A DNA stretch of 64,000 nt from Atlantibacter subterraneus (GCF_007570865.1 NZ_VLPS01000004.1:113257-177256), one strand, 5' to 3'; counted from the stretch's first letter, positions 53,000 through 63,658 are shown. Notes: a model not told the origin generated them from the letters alone. Program-made: numbers and translations.

Positions 53000-54286
53000 A
53001 TGGAAACCACCCAAACCAGCACCATTGCGTCAACCGCGACGCGTAGTTCATGGCGCAAAACCGACACCATGTGGATGCTTGGCCTGTACGGCACGGCAAT
53101 CGGCGCAGGTGTTCTTTTCTTACCGATTAACGCCGGTGTCGGCGGCATGATCCCGCTGATCATCATGGCGATCATTGCTTTCCCGATGACCTTCTTTGCA
53201 CACCGTGGGCTGACCCGCTTTGTGCTGTCAGGCAAAAACCCGGGCGAAGACATCACTGAAGTGGTTGAAGAGCACTTCGGCGTTGGCGCAGGCAAACTGA
53301 TTACCCTGCTCTACTTCTTTGCTATTTACCCCATCCTGCTGGTATACAGCGTGGCAATCACCAACACGGTCGACAGCTTCATTACCCACCAGTTGGGTAT
53401 GACTGCGCCGCCGCGTGCGATTCTTTCTCTTATCCTGATTATCGGCATGATGACCATCGTGCGTTTCGGTGAGCAGATGATCGTGAAAGCGATGAGCGTG
53501 CTGGTGTTCCCGTTTGTTGCGGCCCTGATGCTGCTGGCGCTTTACCTGATCCCGCAGTGGAACGGCGCGGCGCTGGACACGCTGTCCCTGAGCTCTGCCT
53601 CTACCGGCAACGGCCTGTGGATGACCCTGTGGCTGGCTATCCCGGTAATGGTGTTCTCTTTCAACCACTCGCCGATCATCTCCTCCTTCGCCGTGGCGAA
53701 GCGTGAAGAGTACGGTGTGGACGCAGAGAAGAAATGTTCACGCATTCTGGCCTTCGCACACATCATGATGGTGCTGACGGTCATGTTCTTCGTATTCAGC
53801 TGCGTACTGAGCCTGACCCCGGCTGACCTGGCAGAAGCGAAAGCGCAGAACATCTCGATTCTGTCTTATCTGGCTAACCACTTTAACGCGCCGATCATCG
53901 CCTGGATGGCACCGATCATCGCGATTATCGCTATCACCAAATCCTTCCTCGGCCACTACCTGGGCGCGCGTGAAGGCTTCAACGGTATGGTGATTAAATC
54001 TCTGCGTGGCAAAGGTAAATCTATCGAAATCAACAAACTGAACCGCATCACTGCACTGTTCATGCTGGTTACCACCTGGATTGTGGCGACCCTGAACCCG
54101 AGCATCCTGGGCATGATTGAAACCCTGGGCGGCCCGATTATCGCAATGATCCTGTTCCTGATGCCGATGTATGCCATCCAGAAAGTACCGGCTATGCGCA
54201 AGTACAGCGGCCATATCAGCAACGTATTCGTGGTTGTGATGGGCCTGATTGCCATCTCCGCTATCTTCTACTCGCTGTTCGGCTAA
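53000..54286 (+). CDS. sdaC: Serine:H+ symporter
   Basis: 428 aa, about 11 membrane segments, HAAAP family. It imports L-serine, which SdaB then deaminates. The segment [28 protein letters not shown] at about residues 24-51 is characteristic. Codon use is strongly biased to frequent codons. Followed 66 nt later by sdaB, with a hairpin in between. Confidence 0.97.
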   Translation: METTQTSTIASTATRSSWRKTDTMWMLGLYGTAIGAGVLFLPINAGVGGMIPLIIMAIIAFPMTFFAHRGLTRFVLSGKNPGEDITEVVEEHFGVGAGKLITLLYFFAIYPILLVYSVAITNTVDSFITHQLGMTAPPRAILSLILIIGMMTIVRFGEQMIVKAMSVLVFPFVAALMLLALYLIPQWNGAALDTLSLSSASTGNGLWMTLWLAIPVMVFSFNHSPIISSFAVAKREEYGVDAEKKCSRILAFAHIMMVLTVMFFVFSCVLSLTPADLAEAKAQNISILSYLANHFNAPIIAWMAPIIAIIAITKSFLGHYLGAREGFNGMVIKSLRGKGKSIEINKLNRITALFMLVTTWIVATLNPSILGMIETLGGPIIAMILFLMPMYAIQKVPAMRKYSGHISNVFVVVMGLIAISAIFYSLFG

Positions 54287-54297
54287 TAGCCTCGTCC

Positions 54298-54318
54298 GCG
54301 CCGCTCGCTGAGCGGCGC
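54298..54318 (+). other. Intercistronic hairpin between sdaC and sdaB
   Basis: Stem GCGCCGCT/AGCGGCGC (54298-54305 and 54311-54318) with a 5-nt loop and no T-run. It may stabilise the sdaC message or set the sdaC to sdaB ratio. Confidence 0.6.
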
Positions 54319-54352
54319 ATGCCCTTACCTCTCACTACGCAATGGATGCATC

Positions 54353-55720
54353 ATGATTAGTGTTTTTGATATTTTCAAAATCGGTATCGGTCCTTCCAGT
54401 TCCCATACTGTCGGGCCGATGAAAGCGGGCAAGCAGTTTACGGATGATTTAATCGCACAAGGAATGTTGCGTGATGTTACCCGTGTCGTTGTTGATGTTT
54501 ACGGTTCTCTTTCCCTGACGGGCAAAGGCCACCACACTGATATTGCTATCATTATGGGTCTGGCGGGCAACCTGCCGCACTCGGTTGATATCGATAGCAT
54601 TCCTGGCTTTATCCAGGACGTTAACACCCATGGACGCCTGCTGCTGGCGAACGGCGAACACGAAGTCGAGTTCCCGGTCGATCAGTGCATGAATTTCCAC
54701 GCTGATAACCTTTCCCTGCACGAAAACGGGATGCGCATTACCGCGCTTGCCGGTGACAAGGTGGTTTACAGCCAGACTTATTACTCCATCGGCGGCGGCT
54801 TTATCGTCGATGAAGACCACTTCGGCGTGACCAGCGCGTCACCGGTTGAAGTGCCTTATCCGTATAAAAACGCGGCGGATTTACAGCGCCATTGTCGCGA
54901 AACCGGCCTGTCGCTCTCCGGCCTGATGATGAAAAACGAACTCGCTTTGCACAGCAAAGAAGAGCTCGAAACGCATCTGGCGCAGGTATGGGAAGTGATG
55001 CGCGGCGGCATTGAGCGCGGCATCACCACCGAAGGCGTCCTGCCGGGTAAACTGCGCGTACCGCGTCGTGCTGCGGCGCTGCGCCGTATGCTGGTAAGCA
55101 GCGACAAAACCACCATGGACCCGATGGCGGTGGTTGACTGGATCAACATGTTCGCGCTGGCAGTTAACGAAGAAAACGCCGCAGGCGGCCGCGTGGTCAC
55201 CGCGCCGACCAACGGCGCATGCGGCATCGTTCCGGCGGTGCTGGCGTACTACGACAAGTTTATCCGCGAAGTGAACGCCAACTCGCTGGCGCGTTACCTG
55301 CTGGTTGCCAGCGCTATCGGCTCGCTCTACAAAATGAATGCCTCTATTTCCGGTGCGGAAGTGGGTTGCCAGGGTGAAGTGGGCGTAGCCTGCTCTATGG
55401 CGGCGGCGGGGCTGGCAGAGCTGCTGGGCGCAAGCCCGATGCAGGTGTGCATCGCGGCGGAAATCGGCATGGAACACAACCTTGGCCTGACCTGCGACCC
55501 GGTTGCCGGACAGGTGCAGGTGCCGTGCATCGAGCGTAACGCTATCGCTGCTGTAAAAGCGGTGAACGCCGCGCGTATGGCGCTGCGCCGCACCAGCGAG
55601 CCGCGCGTCTGCCTCGATAAAGTTATCGAAACCATGTACGAAACGGGTAAAGACATGAACGCCAAGTACCGCGAAACCTCTCGCGGCGGCCTGGCGATGA
55701 AAGTCGTCACCTGCGATTAA
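54353..55720 (+). CDS. sdaB: L-serine dehydratase
   Basis: 455 aa, 4Fe-4S type. It converts L-serine to pyruvate and ammonia. The N-terminal beta domain starts [23 protein letters not shown]. The alpha domain carries the cluster cysteines in [27 protein letters not shown] and [19 protein letters not shown]. It is named sdaB and not sdaA because of its position after sdaC. Confidence 0.96.
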   Translation: MISVFDIFKIGIGPSSSHTVGPMKAGKQFTDDLIAQGMLRDVTRVVVDVYGSLSLTGKGHHTDIAIIMGLAGNLPHSVDIDSIPGFIQDVNTHGRLLLANGEHEVEFPVDQCMNFHADNLSLHENGMRITALAGDKVVYSQTYYSIGGGFIVDEDHFGVTSASPVEVPYPYKNAADLQRHCRETGLSLSGLMMKNELALHSKEELETHLAQVWEVMRGGIERGITTEGVLPGKLRVPRRAAALRRMLVSSDKTTMDPMAVVDWINMFALAVNEENAAGGRVVTAPTNGACGIVPAVLAYYDKFIREVNANSLARYLLVASAIGSLYKMNASISGAEVGCQGEVGVACSMAAAGLAELLGASPMQVCIAAEIGMEHNLGLTCDPVAGQVQVPCIERNAIAAVKAVNAARMALRRTSEPRVCLDKVIETMYETGKDMNAKYRETSRGGLAMKVVTCD

Positions 55721-55728
55721 CTCCCCTT

Positions 55729-55760
55729 CTCCGCCTTCCCCGTTAAGGCGGAGCTGTTTT
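55729..55760 (+). terminator. Terminator of sdaCB
   Basis: Stem CTCCGCCTT/AAGGCGGAG (55729-55737 and 55745-55753), loop CCCCGTT, followed by CTGTTTTTG; it begins 8 nt after the sdaB stop. Confidence 0.85.
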
Positions 55761-55850
55761 TGCGGCATATCTTCCTGATTTCCCCTCATTTGTGGTTCAT
55801 GCTTTCGAGAAATGATAGGGTAGCCCCACATTGACACGGAGGCGGAAACC

Positions 55851-56606
55851 ATGGCGGTACTCTTAATCGTTGACGCACTGAATCTTATTCGTCGCATTCA
55901 TGCCGTACAGGGTTCGCCCTGTACAGATACCTGCATTCATGCGCTTCAGCAGTTAATCGTGCACAGTAATCCGACCCACGCCGTCGCCGTGTTTGACGAC
56001 GAGGCGCGCGATAGCGGCTGGCGTCATCAGCTGTTCCCGGATTACAAAGCGGGACGCGCACCAATGCCGGACGATCTGCACGCAGAAATGCCCGCCCTGC
56101 GCCGGGCGTTTACCGACCACGGCGTAGCGTGCTGGCATTCCCCGGGTAACGAAGCAGACGATCTCGCTGCTACCCTGGCGGTTAAAATCGCCAGCGCCGG
56201 GCATCAGGCGATGATTGTTTCCACCGATAAAGGCTACTGCCAGCTGTTGTCACCGGCCATCCAGATCCGTGATTACTTTCAGAAGCGTTGGCTGGATGCG
56301 CCGTTTATCGAAAATGAGTATGGCGTCGCGCCGCAGAGGCTTCCGGATTACTGGGGACTGGCGGGCATCAGCAGTTCAAAAATCCCCGGCGTGGCGGGCA
56401 TCGGGCCGAAAAGCGCCACCCAGCTTATTAGCGAGTTTGGCTCGCTGGAAAATATTTATGCCAATCTGGAAAACGTGCCGGAGAAATGGCGTAAAAAGCT
56501 TGAAGCGCACCGCGAGAGCGCTTTCCTGAGCCGGACGATTTCGACCCTGAAAACCGATCTCCAGCTGGACGGCAATCTGCAACAGCTGCGCCTGACGCGG
56601 CGCTGA
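55851..56606 (+). CDS. xni: Flap endonuclease Xni
   Basis: 251 aa, homologous to the 5'-nuclease domain of DNA polymerase I. It cuts flap DNA and is partly redundant with PolA. Motifs: [50 protein letters not shown] and the helix-hairpin-helix [21 protein letters not shown]. Several acidic metal-ligand positions of PolA are missing from Xni proteins in general. It is 130 nt after sdaB. Confidence 0.95.
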   Translation: MAVLLIVDALNLIRRIHAVQGSPCTDTCIHALQQLIVHSNPTHAVAVFDDEARDSGWRHQLFPDYKAGRAPMPDDLHAEMPALRRAFTDHGVACWHSPGNEADDLAATLAVKIASAGHQAMIVSTDKGYCQLLSPAIQIRDYFQKRWLDAPFIENEYGVAPQRLPDYWGLAGISSSKIPGVAGIGPKSATQLISEFGSLENIYANLENVPEKWRKKLEAHRESAFLSRTISTLKTDLQLDGNLQQLRLTRR

Positions 56607-56620
56607 GCCTGAGAAACAAC

Positions 56621-56640
56621 AAAGGGCCCGCAGGCCCTTT
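56621..56640. terminator. Hairpin between xni and rlmM
   Basis: Stem AAAGGGCC/GGCCCTTT with a CGCA loop, between converging genes; it has T-runs inside both arms (TTT), so it can work for either strand. Confidence 0.75.
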
Positions 56641-56657
56641 AGAAAAGTGATAACAGC

Positions 56658-57758
56658 TTAGCGCTCGTCGCGCCGTCCGCCCACCGCCGCCCACATGCGG
56701 CGTACGTGTACGGTCACTTCTTCACGATCGTGATAAAGCTGACGCGCCTGGATCTGGGCACTGATGCTATTCGCATCCAGCTGTTGCTGAATAAACGCGA
56801 TATTCTGGGACACTTCCTCGTAGCGTTTTTTCATCGGCAGCTTGAGGTTAAAAATCGCCTCGCGGCACCAGCCGTTGACCAGCCACTGCGCCATCAGTGC
56901 CGCCACTTTGGCCGGTTTTTCCACCATATCGCACACCAGCCAGGAGATGTTATTGCGGTTGGGACGATAGCGGAAACCGTCTTCGCGCAGCCAGGTGACC
57001 TGCCCGGTATCCATCAGGCTTTGCGCCATCGGGCCGTTATCCACCGACGCCACCCACATATTGCGTTTCACCAGCTGATAGGTCCAGCCGCCGGGGCATG
57101 CGCCCAGGTCAACGGCGTGCATGCCGTTCGCCAGACGTTCGTCCCACTCATCCGCCGGGATAAACACGTGGAACGCTTCTTCCAGCTTCAGCGTCGAGCG
57201 GCTGGGCGCATCGGCCGGGAATTTCAGCCGGGGGATACCCATGTAGAACGGGGAATTGTTATTGGTGTACGAATAGCCGGTGTAGCAGCAGCCGGGAGCA
57301 ATAAAGAAAACGTGCACCACCGGGCGTTTCGGGGTTTCGAACTTCGCCAGCACATTGGCTTCACGCAGCGCGGCGCGCAGCGGCACGGTGAATTTGCGGC
57401 AGAACTTCATCAGCTCTTTGCTTTCATTGGTGTCAGCCACTTCCACACGCAGGTCGCCGCCCTTTTCCACCACGCCCTGCAACATGCCAACGATCGGCGT
57501 AATACGATCTTCCGGCGGCAGGTTTTGCAACAGTTCGCCGCCAACGAACATCTGACGGGCGAAAATCAGCGAACTGAACGGCAGTTCGCGCGCCAGTTTA
57601 TCCGCCTCTTCCGGCTGATAGCATTCAAAAATCACGTAGCCGGATTGCTCTTTAACGCGTGCAAACCCATAAACGTTCAGGAGAGCCGCTTTATCGGTAA
57701 TCTCCGCCGCACACTCTTTCTCAAAACCCTGGCGGCAATACAAAATTACCTTATTCAT
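56658..57758 (-). CDS. rlmM: 23S rRNA (cytidine(2498)-2'-O)-methyltransferase
   Basis: 366 aa from the ATG at 57758 ([20 protein letters not shown]); a GTG two codons earlier is not needed. An N-terminal THUMP-like domain precedes the Rossmann methyltransferase with [16 protein letters not shown] as SAM loop and the [10 protein letters not shown] catalytic-Lys block. It methylates C2498 of 23S rRNA. Its start overlaps the ygdD stop by 8 nt. Confidence 0.97.
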   Translation of the reverse strand: MNKVILYCRQGFEKECAAEITDKAALLNVYGFARVKEQSGYVIFECYQPEEADKLARELPFSSLIFARQMFVGGELLQNLPPEDRITPIVGMLQGVVEKGGDLRVEVADTNESKELMKFCRKFTVPLRAALREANVLAKFETPKRPVVHVFFIAPGCCYTGYSYTNNNSPFYMGIPRLKFPADAPSRSTLKLEEAFHVFIPADEWDERLANGMHAVDLGACPGGWTYQLVKRNMWVASVDNGPMAQSLMDTGQVTWLREDGFRYRPNRNNISWLVCDMVEKPAKVAALMAQWLVNGWCREAIFNLKLPMKKRYEEVSQNIAFIQQQLDANSISAQIQARQLYHDREEVTVHVRRMWAAVGGRRDER

Positions 57759-58146
57759 GCCCACTGCCTTTTCGTTTCAGACGCACTGCGCCAATTAACA
57801 TCAATACCCAACCGGCGAGGAAGCTGACGCCTCCCACCGGCGTAACAAACGCCCACAGGCGCAAATGTGACAGCGCCAGGCAGTACAGACTGCCGCTGAA
57901 CAATACGGTGCCCAGCGCCATAAATACGCTGCTCCAGTAAAACCAAATGCTGATCCGGCGCTGCATCGCGACCGCCAGACCGAATATCGCCAGGGTATGA
58001 AACGCCTGATATTGCAGGCCGGTCTGGATCCATCCCATCTCCATCGGCCCAATGGTTTTGCTTAATACGTGCGCGCCAAACGCCCCAAGCGCCACAAAAA
58101 TAAAGCCGCTAACGGCAGTAAAAATCAGCATGAATCGGCTGGTCAT
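57751..58146 (-). CDS. ygdD: YgdD/DUF423 inner membrane protein
   Basis: 131 aa with four hydrophobic segments (about 5-27, 43-62, 70-90, 98-120). It matches the DUF423 family ([28 protein letters not shown]). Function unknown. It is co-oriented and overlapping with rlmM and follows gcvA by 46 nt. Confidence 0.93.
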   Translation of the reverse strand: MTSRFMLIFTAVSGFIFVALGAFGAHVLSKTIGPMEMGWIQTGLQYQAFHTLAIFGLAVAMQRRISIWFYWSSVFMALGTVLFSGSLYCLALSHLRLWAFVTPVGGVSFLAGWVLMLIGAVRLKRKGSGHE

Positions 58147-58192
58147 GTGTTAGCCCTAAAGTAATGCGCACCCGAGGTACGCAAAAAATTGA

Positions 58193-59110
58193 TTATTGCT
58201 CATAGCGAAAACGGAATTTTTCCTGCTCGCTGGCTGCTTTCGACAGGATCCATTGACGAAAGGCCGCTATTTTACCCAGTTCTGCCTGGCTGTCATGACA
58301 TACCAGATAAAACGCGTTTTTACTCACCAGCACATCATTAAACGGGCAAGCCAGCCGCCCGGCTTCGATTTCGGTTTGCGCCATCACGTTATTGGCTAAC
58401 GCGATGCCCTGCCCGTGGATCGCCGCCTGCAATACCATGGCGCTGTGGCTGAATATCGGTCCCTGCTGCACGTTAATATGAGTAAGACCAAGCTGACGCG
58501 TATAAGTTTGCCAGTCGCGACGCGATGCATCATGCAATAGCGTGTGGCGCGCTAAATCTTCCGGTGTTTTCAGCGGTTTATCGCCGGTTAACAGCATCGG
58601 CGAGCAGACCGGCAGCAAATATTCTGCATACAGCTTTTCAACCCGCAATCCCGGCCAGTTGCCGCGTCCGTAGAAAATCGCCACATCGACGTCATCCGCC
58701 AGCTTATCTTCCTGGCGATCGACCGCCTGAATTCGCACATCAATGCCGGGGTAGGCCATATTAAAGCTGGAAAGACGAGGCACCAGCCAGTGGATGGCAA
58801 AGCTCGGCAGCAGGCTAACCGTCAACGCGCCCTTCGCGCTGCGCGCCTGAAGTTTACGGGTCGCCTCGGTAAGCTGCGAGAAAATTTCTTTGATGTCCAG
58901 AAAATAACTCTGGCCCTCTTCCGTGAGCAATAGCGAGCGATTGCGTCGGCGAAATAGTTTTAATCCGAGAAAGTCTTCCAGAGACTTAATTTGATGGCTC
59001 ACTGCCGCCTGGGTGACGAACAGTTCTTCGGCCGCCTTGGTGAAGCTTAAATGGCGGGCTGCTGCATCAAATACGCGTAATGCGTTAAGGGGTGGTAATC
59101 GCTTTGACAT
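58193..59110 (-). CDS. gcvA: LysR-family regulator GcvA
   Basis: 305 aa from the ATG at 59110 (MSKRLPPLNALRVFDAAARH). The winged HTH is at residues about 8-65 (LSFTKAAEELFVTQAAVSHQIKSLE); the effector-binding domain follows. It regulates the glycine cleavage operon gcvTHP, activating with glycine and repressing with GcvR, and activates the divergent small RNA gene gcvB. The protein is nearly identical to the E. coli form. Confidence 0.97.
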   Translation of the reverse strand: MSKRLPPLNALRVFDAAARHLSFTKAAEELFVTQAAVSHQIKSLEDFLGLKLFRRRNRSLLLTEEGQSYFLDIKEIFSQLTEATRKLQARSAKGALTVSLLPSFAIHWLVPRLSSFNMAYPGIDVRIQAVDRQEDKLADDVDVAIFYGRGNWPGLRVEKLYAEYLLPVCSPMLLTGDKPLKTPEDLARHTLLHDASRRDWQTYTRQLGLTHINVQQGPIFSHSAMVLQAAIHGQGIALANNVMAQTEIEAGRLACPFNDVLVSKNAFYLVCHDSQAELGKIAAFRQWILSKAASEQEKFRFRYEQ

Positions 59111-59238
59111 GGGCACCGGACTTGTATGTTAATGCTCAGTAACAAACAGGAAACAAGAGTTAACCTATTAGTTTTTTTTATCTGAGACATTATAAATTGT
59201 CCGTTGAGGTTGCACCAGCAAATACCTATCATTGCGGC
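59111..59238. promoter_or_regulatory. gcvA-gcvB divergent promoter region
   Basis: 128 nt between the gcvA start and the GcvB 5' end, AT-rich. In E. coli GcvA binds here, repressing itself and activating gcvB. The binding boxes could not be assigned by eye. Confidence 0.5.
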
Positions 59239-59448
59239 ACTTCCTGAGCCGGAACGAAAAGTCATTGGGATGGTCGAACGATAGTTCTGAGGGCTTTTGG
59301 CTTACGGTTGTGATGTTGTGTTGTTGTGTTTGCAATTGGTCTGCGATTCAGACCTCGGTAGCGAGACTACCCCTTTTCACTTCCTGTACATTTACCCTGT
59401 CTGTCCATAGTGATTAATGTAGCACCGCAAATTGCGGTGCTTTTTTTT
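59239..59448 (+). ncRNA. gcvB: GcvB small RNA
   Basis: About 210 nt starting ACTTCCTGAGCCGGAACG and ending in the terminator AGCACCGC/GCGGTGCT (59421-59428, 59434-59441) with eight T. The G/U-rich R1 segment (about 59302-59340, GGTTGTGATGTTGTG) that represses amino-acid and peptide transporter mRNAs is conserved, as are the second hairpin (CAATTGGTCTGCGATTCAGACC) in part and the 3' single-stranded segment. Nucleotides about 59262-59290 differ from E. coli most. Confidence 0.95.
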
Positions 59449-59467
59449 ATCTACTGCTTGCTATTTC

Positions 59468-59695
59468 TTAGCGTTCCAGCTCAACCATCTCTTTGATATC
59501 GCTGTGATTGATCTGCTGCTTGTTGCCGTTGGCATCGGTATATTTGATCATACCGGTTTCTTTATCGGTTTGCGGCTTGCCTTCGGACACGATGGAGCGG
59601 CCATCATTGGTGTGCATCACATAGTTCGGGCTGGAACAGGCGCTCAGGGCAAAGGCCATTACACAAGCGGATACTACTGCGGCTGTCTTATTCAT
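59468..59695 (-). CDS. ygdI: YgdI/YgdR family lipoprotein
   Basis: 75 aa from the ATG at 59695, with GAGGAGAAG as ribosome site. A lipoprotein signal peptide ends at the lipobox FALSAC (Cys near residue 20). The rest (NYVMHTNDGRSIVSEGKPQTD, ANGNKQQINHSDIKEMVEL) is the YgdI/YgdR small SH3-like domain. Function unknown; it is an envelope lipoprotein. Confidence 0.94.
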   Translation of the reverse strand: MNKTAAVVSACVMAFALSACSSPNYVMHTNDGRSIVSEGKPQTDKETGMIKYTDANGNKQQINHSDIKEMVELER

Positions 59696-59885
59696 ATTCT
59701 TCTCCTCGTAGAGTTTCATGCTCTGTAAAGCTCAACTGCTAACAGGCAAAAATATTTGCCAAACAATAATTAGCATAACGTTCTTTCGCTGGGTTGCCTG
59801 GATAAACAGACTAATCCGAGGATTATCAATCGCCTTGTGTCAGCCAGTGAAATGCGCCACGATCTTATTAAATGAGAGGATCGCC

Positions 59886-61091
59886 ATGACAGCATTCAAC
59901 CCCACCCTTTTTCGCAACGCCTTTCCCGCGCTGGCTGATGCGGGCGTGTATCTGGACAGCGCCGCCACCGCCTTAAAACCGCAGGCGGTGATCGACGCCG
60001 CACAACAGTTTTACAGTTTAAGCGCCGGTAACGTTCATCGCAGCCAGTTCGCCAGCGCCCAACGCCTGACCGCGCAATACGAAGCGGCGCGCGATCGTGT
60101 CGCCCGGCTGATCAATGCCCCAAACAGCCATGACATCGTCTGGACGCGCGGCACCACCGAAGCGATTAATATCGTCGCCCAGTGTTACGCGCGCCCGCGC
60201 CTCAAGCCGGACGATGAAATTATCGTCAGCGTTGCCGAGCACCACGCTAACCTGGTGCCCTGGCTGATGGTGGCGCAGCAGACCGGCGCACGTATCGTCA
60301 AGCTGCCGCTTAACGCCAGCTATTTACCGGACGTGGAGAACCTTGCGGCGCTCATCACCTCGCGCACCCGCATTCTGGCGCTGGGGCAAATGTCGAACGT
60401 GACCGGCGGATGCCCGGACCTGGCGAAGGCCATTGCTATCGCCCATGCGGCGGGCGCAGTGGTCATGGTGGATGGCGCACAGGGCGTGGTGCATTGCCCG
60501 GCCAACGTCCAGGCGCTGGACATTGATTTTTATGCCTTCTCCGGCCATAAGCTCTACGGACCCACGGGGATCGGCGTGCTGTATGGTAAAACCGCGTTGC
60601 TAAACCAGATGGAGCCCTGGCTTGGCGGCGGAAAAATGCTCACCGAGGTCTCGTTCGACGGCTTTAAACCCAAGCCTGCGCCCTGGCGTTTCGAAGCCGG
60701 TACGCCGAACGTGGCGGGCGTGATGGGGCTGAGCGCGGCGCTGGAATGGCTGGCAACGGTGGACGTTATTGAATCGGAAAGCTACAGCCGCGGGCTGGCG
60801 ACGCTGGCGGAAGATGCGCTGGCTAAACGCCCCGGTTTTCGCAGTTTCCGCTGCCAGGATTCCAGCCTGTTAGCCTTTGATTTTGCCGGCGTTCACCACA
60901 GCGATATGGTGACGCTGCTGGCGCAATCCGGCATTGCGTTGCGCGCCGGGCAACACTGCGCCCAGCCGCTGCTGGCGGCGCTTGGCGTTAGCGGCACGCT
61001 GCGCGCCTCTTTTGCGCCCTATAATACCCGGCAGGATGTAGACGCGCTGGTCGCCGCCGTTGACCAGGCGCTGGAACTTTTGGTGGATTAA
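59886..61091 (+). CDS. csdA: Cysteine desulfurase CsdA
   Basis: 401 aa from the ATG at 59886 (GAGAGGAT upstream); an in-frame extension to 59718 is not conserved. PLP enzyme that removes sulfur (or selenium) from cysteine. The PLP lysine is in DFYAFSGHKLYGPTGIG, and the persulfide-forming Cys in LRAGQHCAQPLLAALG near residue 358. It passes sulfur to CsdE, encoded immediately after it, and the pair serves TcdA and iron-sulfur assembly. Confidence 0.97.
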   Translation: MTAFNPTLFRNAFPALADAGVYLDSAATALKPQAVIDAAQQFYSLSAGNVHRSQFASAQRLTAQYEAARDRVARLINAPNSHDIVWTRGTTEAINIVAQCYARPRLKPDDEIIVSVAEHHANLVPWLMVAQQTGARIVKLPLNASYLPDVENLAALITSRTRILALGQMSNVTGGCPDLAKAIAIAHAAGAVVMVDGAQGVVHCPANVQALDIDFYAFSGHKLYGPTGIGVLYGKTALLNQMEPWLGGGKMLTEVSFDGFKPKPAPWRFEAGTPNVAGVMGLSAALEWLATVDVIESESYSRGLATLAEDALAKRPGFRSFRCQDSSLLAFDFAGVHHSDMVTLLAQSGIALRAGQHCAQPLLAALGVSGTLRASFAPYNTRQDVDALVAAVDQALELLVD

Positions 61092-61535
61092 ATGACAAGT
61101 ACATTTCTGGCCGGACATCCGTTCGGCACCTCGATCACTGAAGAAACGCTGCGCCAGCAGTTCGCGCCGCTCAATCAGTGGGAAGATAAGTATCGCCAGC
61201 TCATCCTGCTGGGCAAACAGCTGCCGCCGCTGCCAGCGGATTTGAAGCAGGAAAATATCGAGATTGCCGGATGCGAAAACCGCGTCTGGCTGGGGCATAC
61301 TCGCCAGGCCGACGGCACATTGCATTTTTACGGCGACAGCGAAGGCCGGATAGTTCGCGGCCTGCTGGCGATCCTGCTGACGGCGATTGAAGGCAAAACG
61401 CCGGAGCAGTTGATCCGCCAGGATCCGCTGGCGCTATTTGATACGTTAGGATTGCGCGCCCAGATTAGCGCTTCCCGCAGCCAGGGGTTAGACGCCCTGG
61501 CGAATGCGGTGGTGCAGGCGGCGCGGGAATCCTGA
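61092..61535 (+). CDS. csdE: Sulfur acceptor protein CsdE
   Basis: 147 aa, SufE family. The acceptor cysteine is C61 in [13 protein letters not shown]. Its ATG follows the csdA TAA directly (TAAATG), so translation is coupled. It stimulates CsdA and delivers sulfur to TcdA, encoded by the converging neighbour. Confidence 0.96.
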   Translation: MTSTFLAGHPFGTSITEETLRQQFAPLNQWEDKYRQLILLGKQLPPLPADLKQENIEIAGCENRVWLGHTRQADGTLHFYGDSEGRIVRGLLAILLTAIEGKTPEQLIRQDPLALFDTLGLRAQISASRSQGLDALANAVVQAARES

Positions 61536-61538
61536 CCG

Positions 61539-62345
61539 TTACGCGGCGCGCGCCGCTTTAGCGAGCATTTTCTTTAACGCGTGGGACACGGCGACAAAAC
61601 CAAAGGTCGCCGTCACCATGGTTGCTGCCCCGAAACCGGAGGCGCAGTCCATCCGCTTTGGCCCTTCTGCGGTGCTTTTCGCCCCACACACCGAACCGTC
61701 CGCCTGGGGGTAAACCAGCGCTTCCGTCGAAAACACACAGTCCACGCCCAGTTTGCCCTTGCTGTTTTTCACCACGCCAAAATCGCTTTTCAGCCGTTCG
61801 CGCAGTTTTGCCGCCAGCGGGTCCTGAATCGTTTTCGCCAGATCGGTGACCTGGATTTGCGTCGGATCGATTTGCCCGCCCGCGCCGCCGGTGGTGACCA
61901 GCGGGATTTTATTGCGGCGGCAGTAAGCGATCAGGGCAGCTTTAGGACGCACGCTGTCGATGGCGTCAATCACGTAGCTAAAGCCCTGGTTGAGCAGCGC
62001 GGCGACGTTATCCGCCGTCACGAAATCATCCACCACCGTGACGCGGCATTCGGGGTTGATCTGCCGCAGGCGCTCGGCCATCACTTCCGCTTTCGCCAGG
62101 CCGACGTTATCGCGCAACGCGTGGATTTGCCGGTTAGTGTTGGTGACGCACACATCGTCCATGTCAATCAGGGTGATCGCACCGATGCCGGTACGCGCCA
62201 GCGCTTCCGCCGCCCACGACCCCACGCCGCCGATCCCCACTACGCAGATATGCGCGTCTGCAAACAGTTGCAGCGCCTGTTGACCATATAAACGCGCCGT
62301 GCCGCCAAAGCGGCTACGCCAGGCGTCCGTCATTACCACAGCCAT
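61539..62345 (-). CDS. tcdA: tRNA threonylcarbamoyladenosine dehydratase
   Basis: 268 aa, E1-like (also CsdL/YgdL). It forms cyclic t6A37 in ANN-decoding tRNAs in an ATP-dependent reaction. The nucleotide loop is CVVGIGGVGSWAAEALARTGIG, followed by LIDMDDVCVTNTNRQ. The C terminus has a hydrophobic segment (TATFGFVAVSHALKKMLAK) for membrane association. It converges on csdAE with a 3-nt gap. Confidence 0.96.
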   Translation of the reverse strand: MAVVMTDAWRSRFGGTARLYGQQALQLFADAHICVVGIGGVGSWAAEALARTGIGAITLIDMDDVCVTNTNRQIHALRDNVGLAKAEVMAERLRQINPECRVTVVDDFVTADNVAALLNQGFSYVIDAIDSVRPKAALIAYCRRNKIPLVTTGGAGGQIDPTQIQVTDLAKTIQDPLAAKLRERLKSDFGVVKNSKGKLGVDCVFSTEALVYPQADGSVCGAKSTAEGPKRMDCASGFGAATMVTATFGFVAVSHALKKMLAKAARAA

Positions 62346-62394
62346 GAAAACCTCAGAACCAGAAGGCGGGCCAGAGACCCGCCATGAGAAAGGA

Positions 62395-63495
62395 TTAACC
62401 GTTAAACACGTTGCCAGTGCCCGGTGCGGCTTTCAGCACCCAGACGCGGCCATAGTGATTATACCAGCCCGCGCGATGACCGGCGTCTGCGCCGATGCCC
62501 TGATAGATGTCGAAATGTTGGCCTTTGATTGCCCCACCTACATCCAGCGCCACCATCACGCGCAGCTCATATTGTCCGTTGAACTTGCCGTTGTTGTCCA
62601 GCAGCGGGACTTCCGCCAGCAGCGTGGTGCCTGCCGGAATAATAGACCGATCGGAGGCCACCGATGCGCGGCCAATCAGCGGTACGGCGCTCGCGCCCTT
62701 CACCGGCGAATAGCTTTGCGGTTTAAAGAACACGAACGACGGGTTATTCTCTAACAGTTCGCGTACCTCCGCCTCGCTGTGCGTTTCGCCCCAATGGCGG
62801 ATCGCCTGCATCGACATATCTTCTTTCTTCACTTCGCCACGGTCGATCAGCACCTTACCGATGGCGTAGTAGCCGTGACCATTTTTGCCCGCGTAGCCAA
62901 AGAACGTCAGCGGGCCGCCGTCGCCGAAATCAATATAGCCGCTGCCCTGCACGTCCATAATGAAGTTATCCATCAGGGAGTTGCTGTAGGCCAGCACATA
63001 GGATTCACTCAACGCGCCCGCGTAAATTTCGGCACGTGACGGCAGGCGCCCGCCACGCTTAGGCGGCATGCGATAAATCGGATACTGAAATTCGCCCTGA
63101 CGGGTATGACGCGCCTGGATCACCGGGGTGTAGTAACCGGTAAACTGGACGTTGCCGTAGTTATCCGCGCCTTCCATCTGCCAGGCGTCAAGGCCGAACT
63201 GGCGCATGGTGCGGGTGTCGCCACCGGAACGCAGCCACTGCTGCACCGCCGAGTAGACATTGCTCTGATTGTTGTACAGGCGCGGCGATGCATTGCGGAT
63301 TTCCGTCACCTGCTGGGCAAAATCCCCGGCGTTAATCGGCGCGCCCATGGCGTCGGGCTGGTTAACCAGGGAAAACGGCTGGTTTAGTTTGCCGTCTTTA
63401 TATTGCTGACCGCGATCGGTCGGTTTTGATGAACAGGAGGCAAGCACTACCACCATCGCTCCTGTAAGTAATAACTTTGTCCAACGTCCTTTCAT
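62395..63495 (-). CDS. mltA: Membrane-bound lytic murein transglycosylase A
   Basis: 366 aa from the ATG at 63495 (E. coli 365); a TTG two codons upstream gives a longer frame of no merit. A lipoprotein signal peptide ends in VVLASC (Cys at 21). The double-psi beta-barrel catalytic domain has QFTGYYTPVIQARHTRQGEF and the catalytic Asp block GQHFDIYQGIGADAGHRAGWYNHYG. It cleaves glycan strands to 1,6-anhydromuropeptides from the outer membrane side. Confidence 0.97.
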   Translation of the reverse strand: MKGRWTKLLLTGAMVVVLASCSSKPTDRGQQYKDGKLNQPFSLVNQPDAMGAPINAGDFAQQVTEIRNASPRLYNNQSNVYSAVQQWLRSGGDTRTMRQFGLDAWQMEGADNYGNVQFTGYYTPVIQARHTRQGEFQYPIYRMPPKRGGRLPSRAEIYAGALSESYVLAYSNSLMDNFIMDVQGSGYIDFGDGGPLTFFGYAGKNGHGYYAIGKVLIDRGEVKKEDMSMQAIRHWGETHSEAEVRELLENNPSFVFFKPQSYSPVKGASAVPLIGRASVASDRSIIPAGTTLLAEVPLLDNNGKFNGQYELRVMVALDVGGAIKGQHFDIYQGIGADAGHRAGWYNHYGRVWVLKAAPGTGNVFNG

Positions 63496-63658
63496 TCTCA
63501 AGTCTCAGTTTGCCGCGCCGTGCAGGCGAAGATAGCAAACCGTTCCGGCTAATGAAATGCGCGCCTAGCGCAATATCGCCATAACGTCTAAAAATTGCGC
63601 ATTTGACCAGATATTTAGCCCGTGAGTGCCAAAAACGGCGCTTTTGTTACAAAAAGGG

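Noticed and set aside
54881..55897. 338-codon minus-strand frame
   Set aside because: Antisense to sdaB; His/Arg-rich composition typical of shadow frames.
56706..57827. 373-codon plus-strand frame
   Set aside because: Antisense to rlmM, low-complexity composition, no support.
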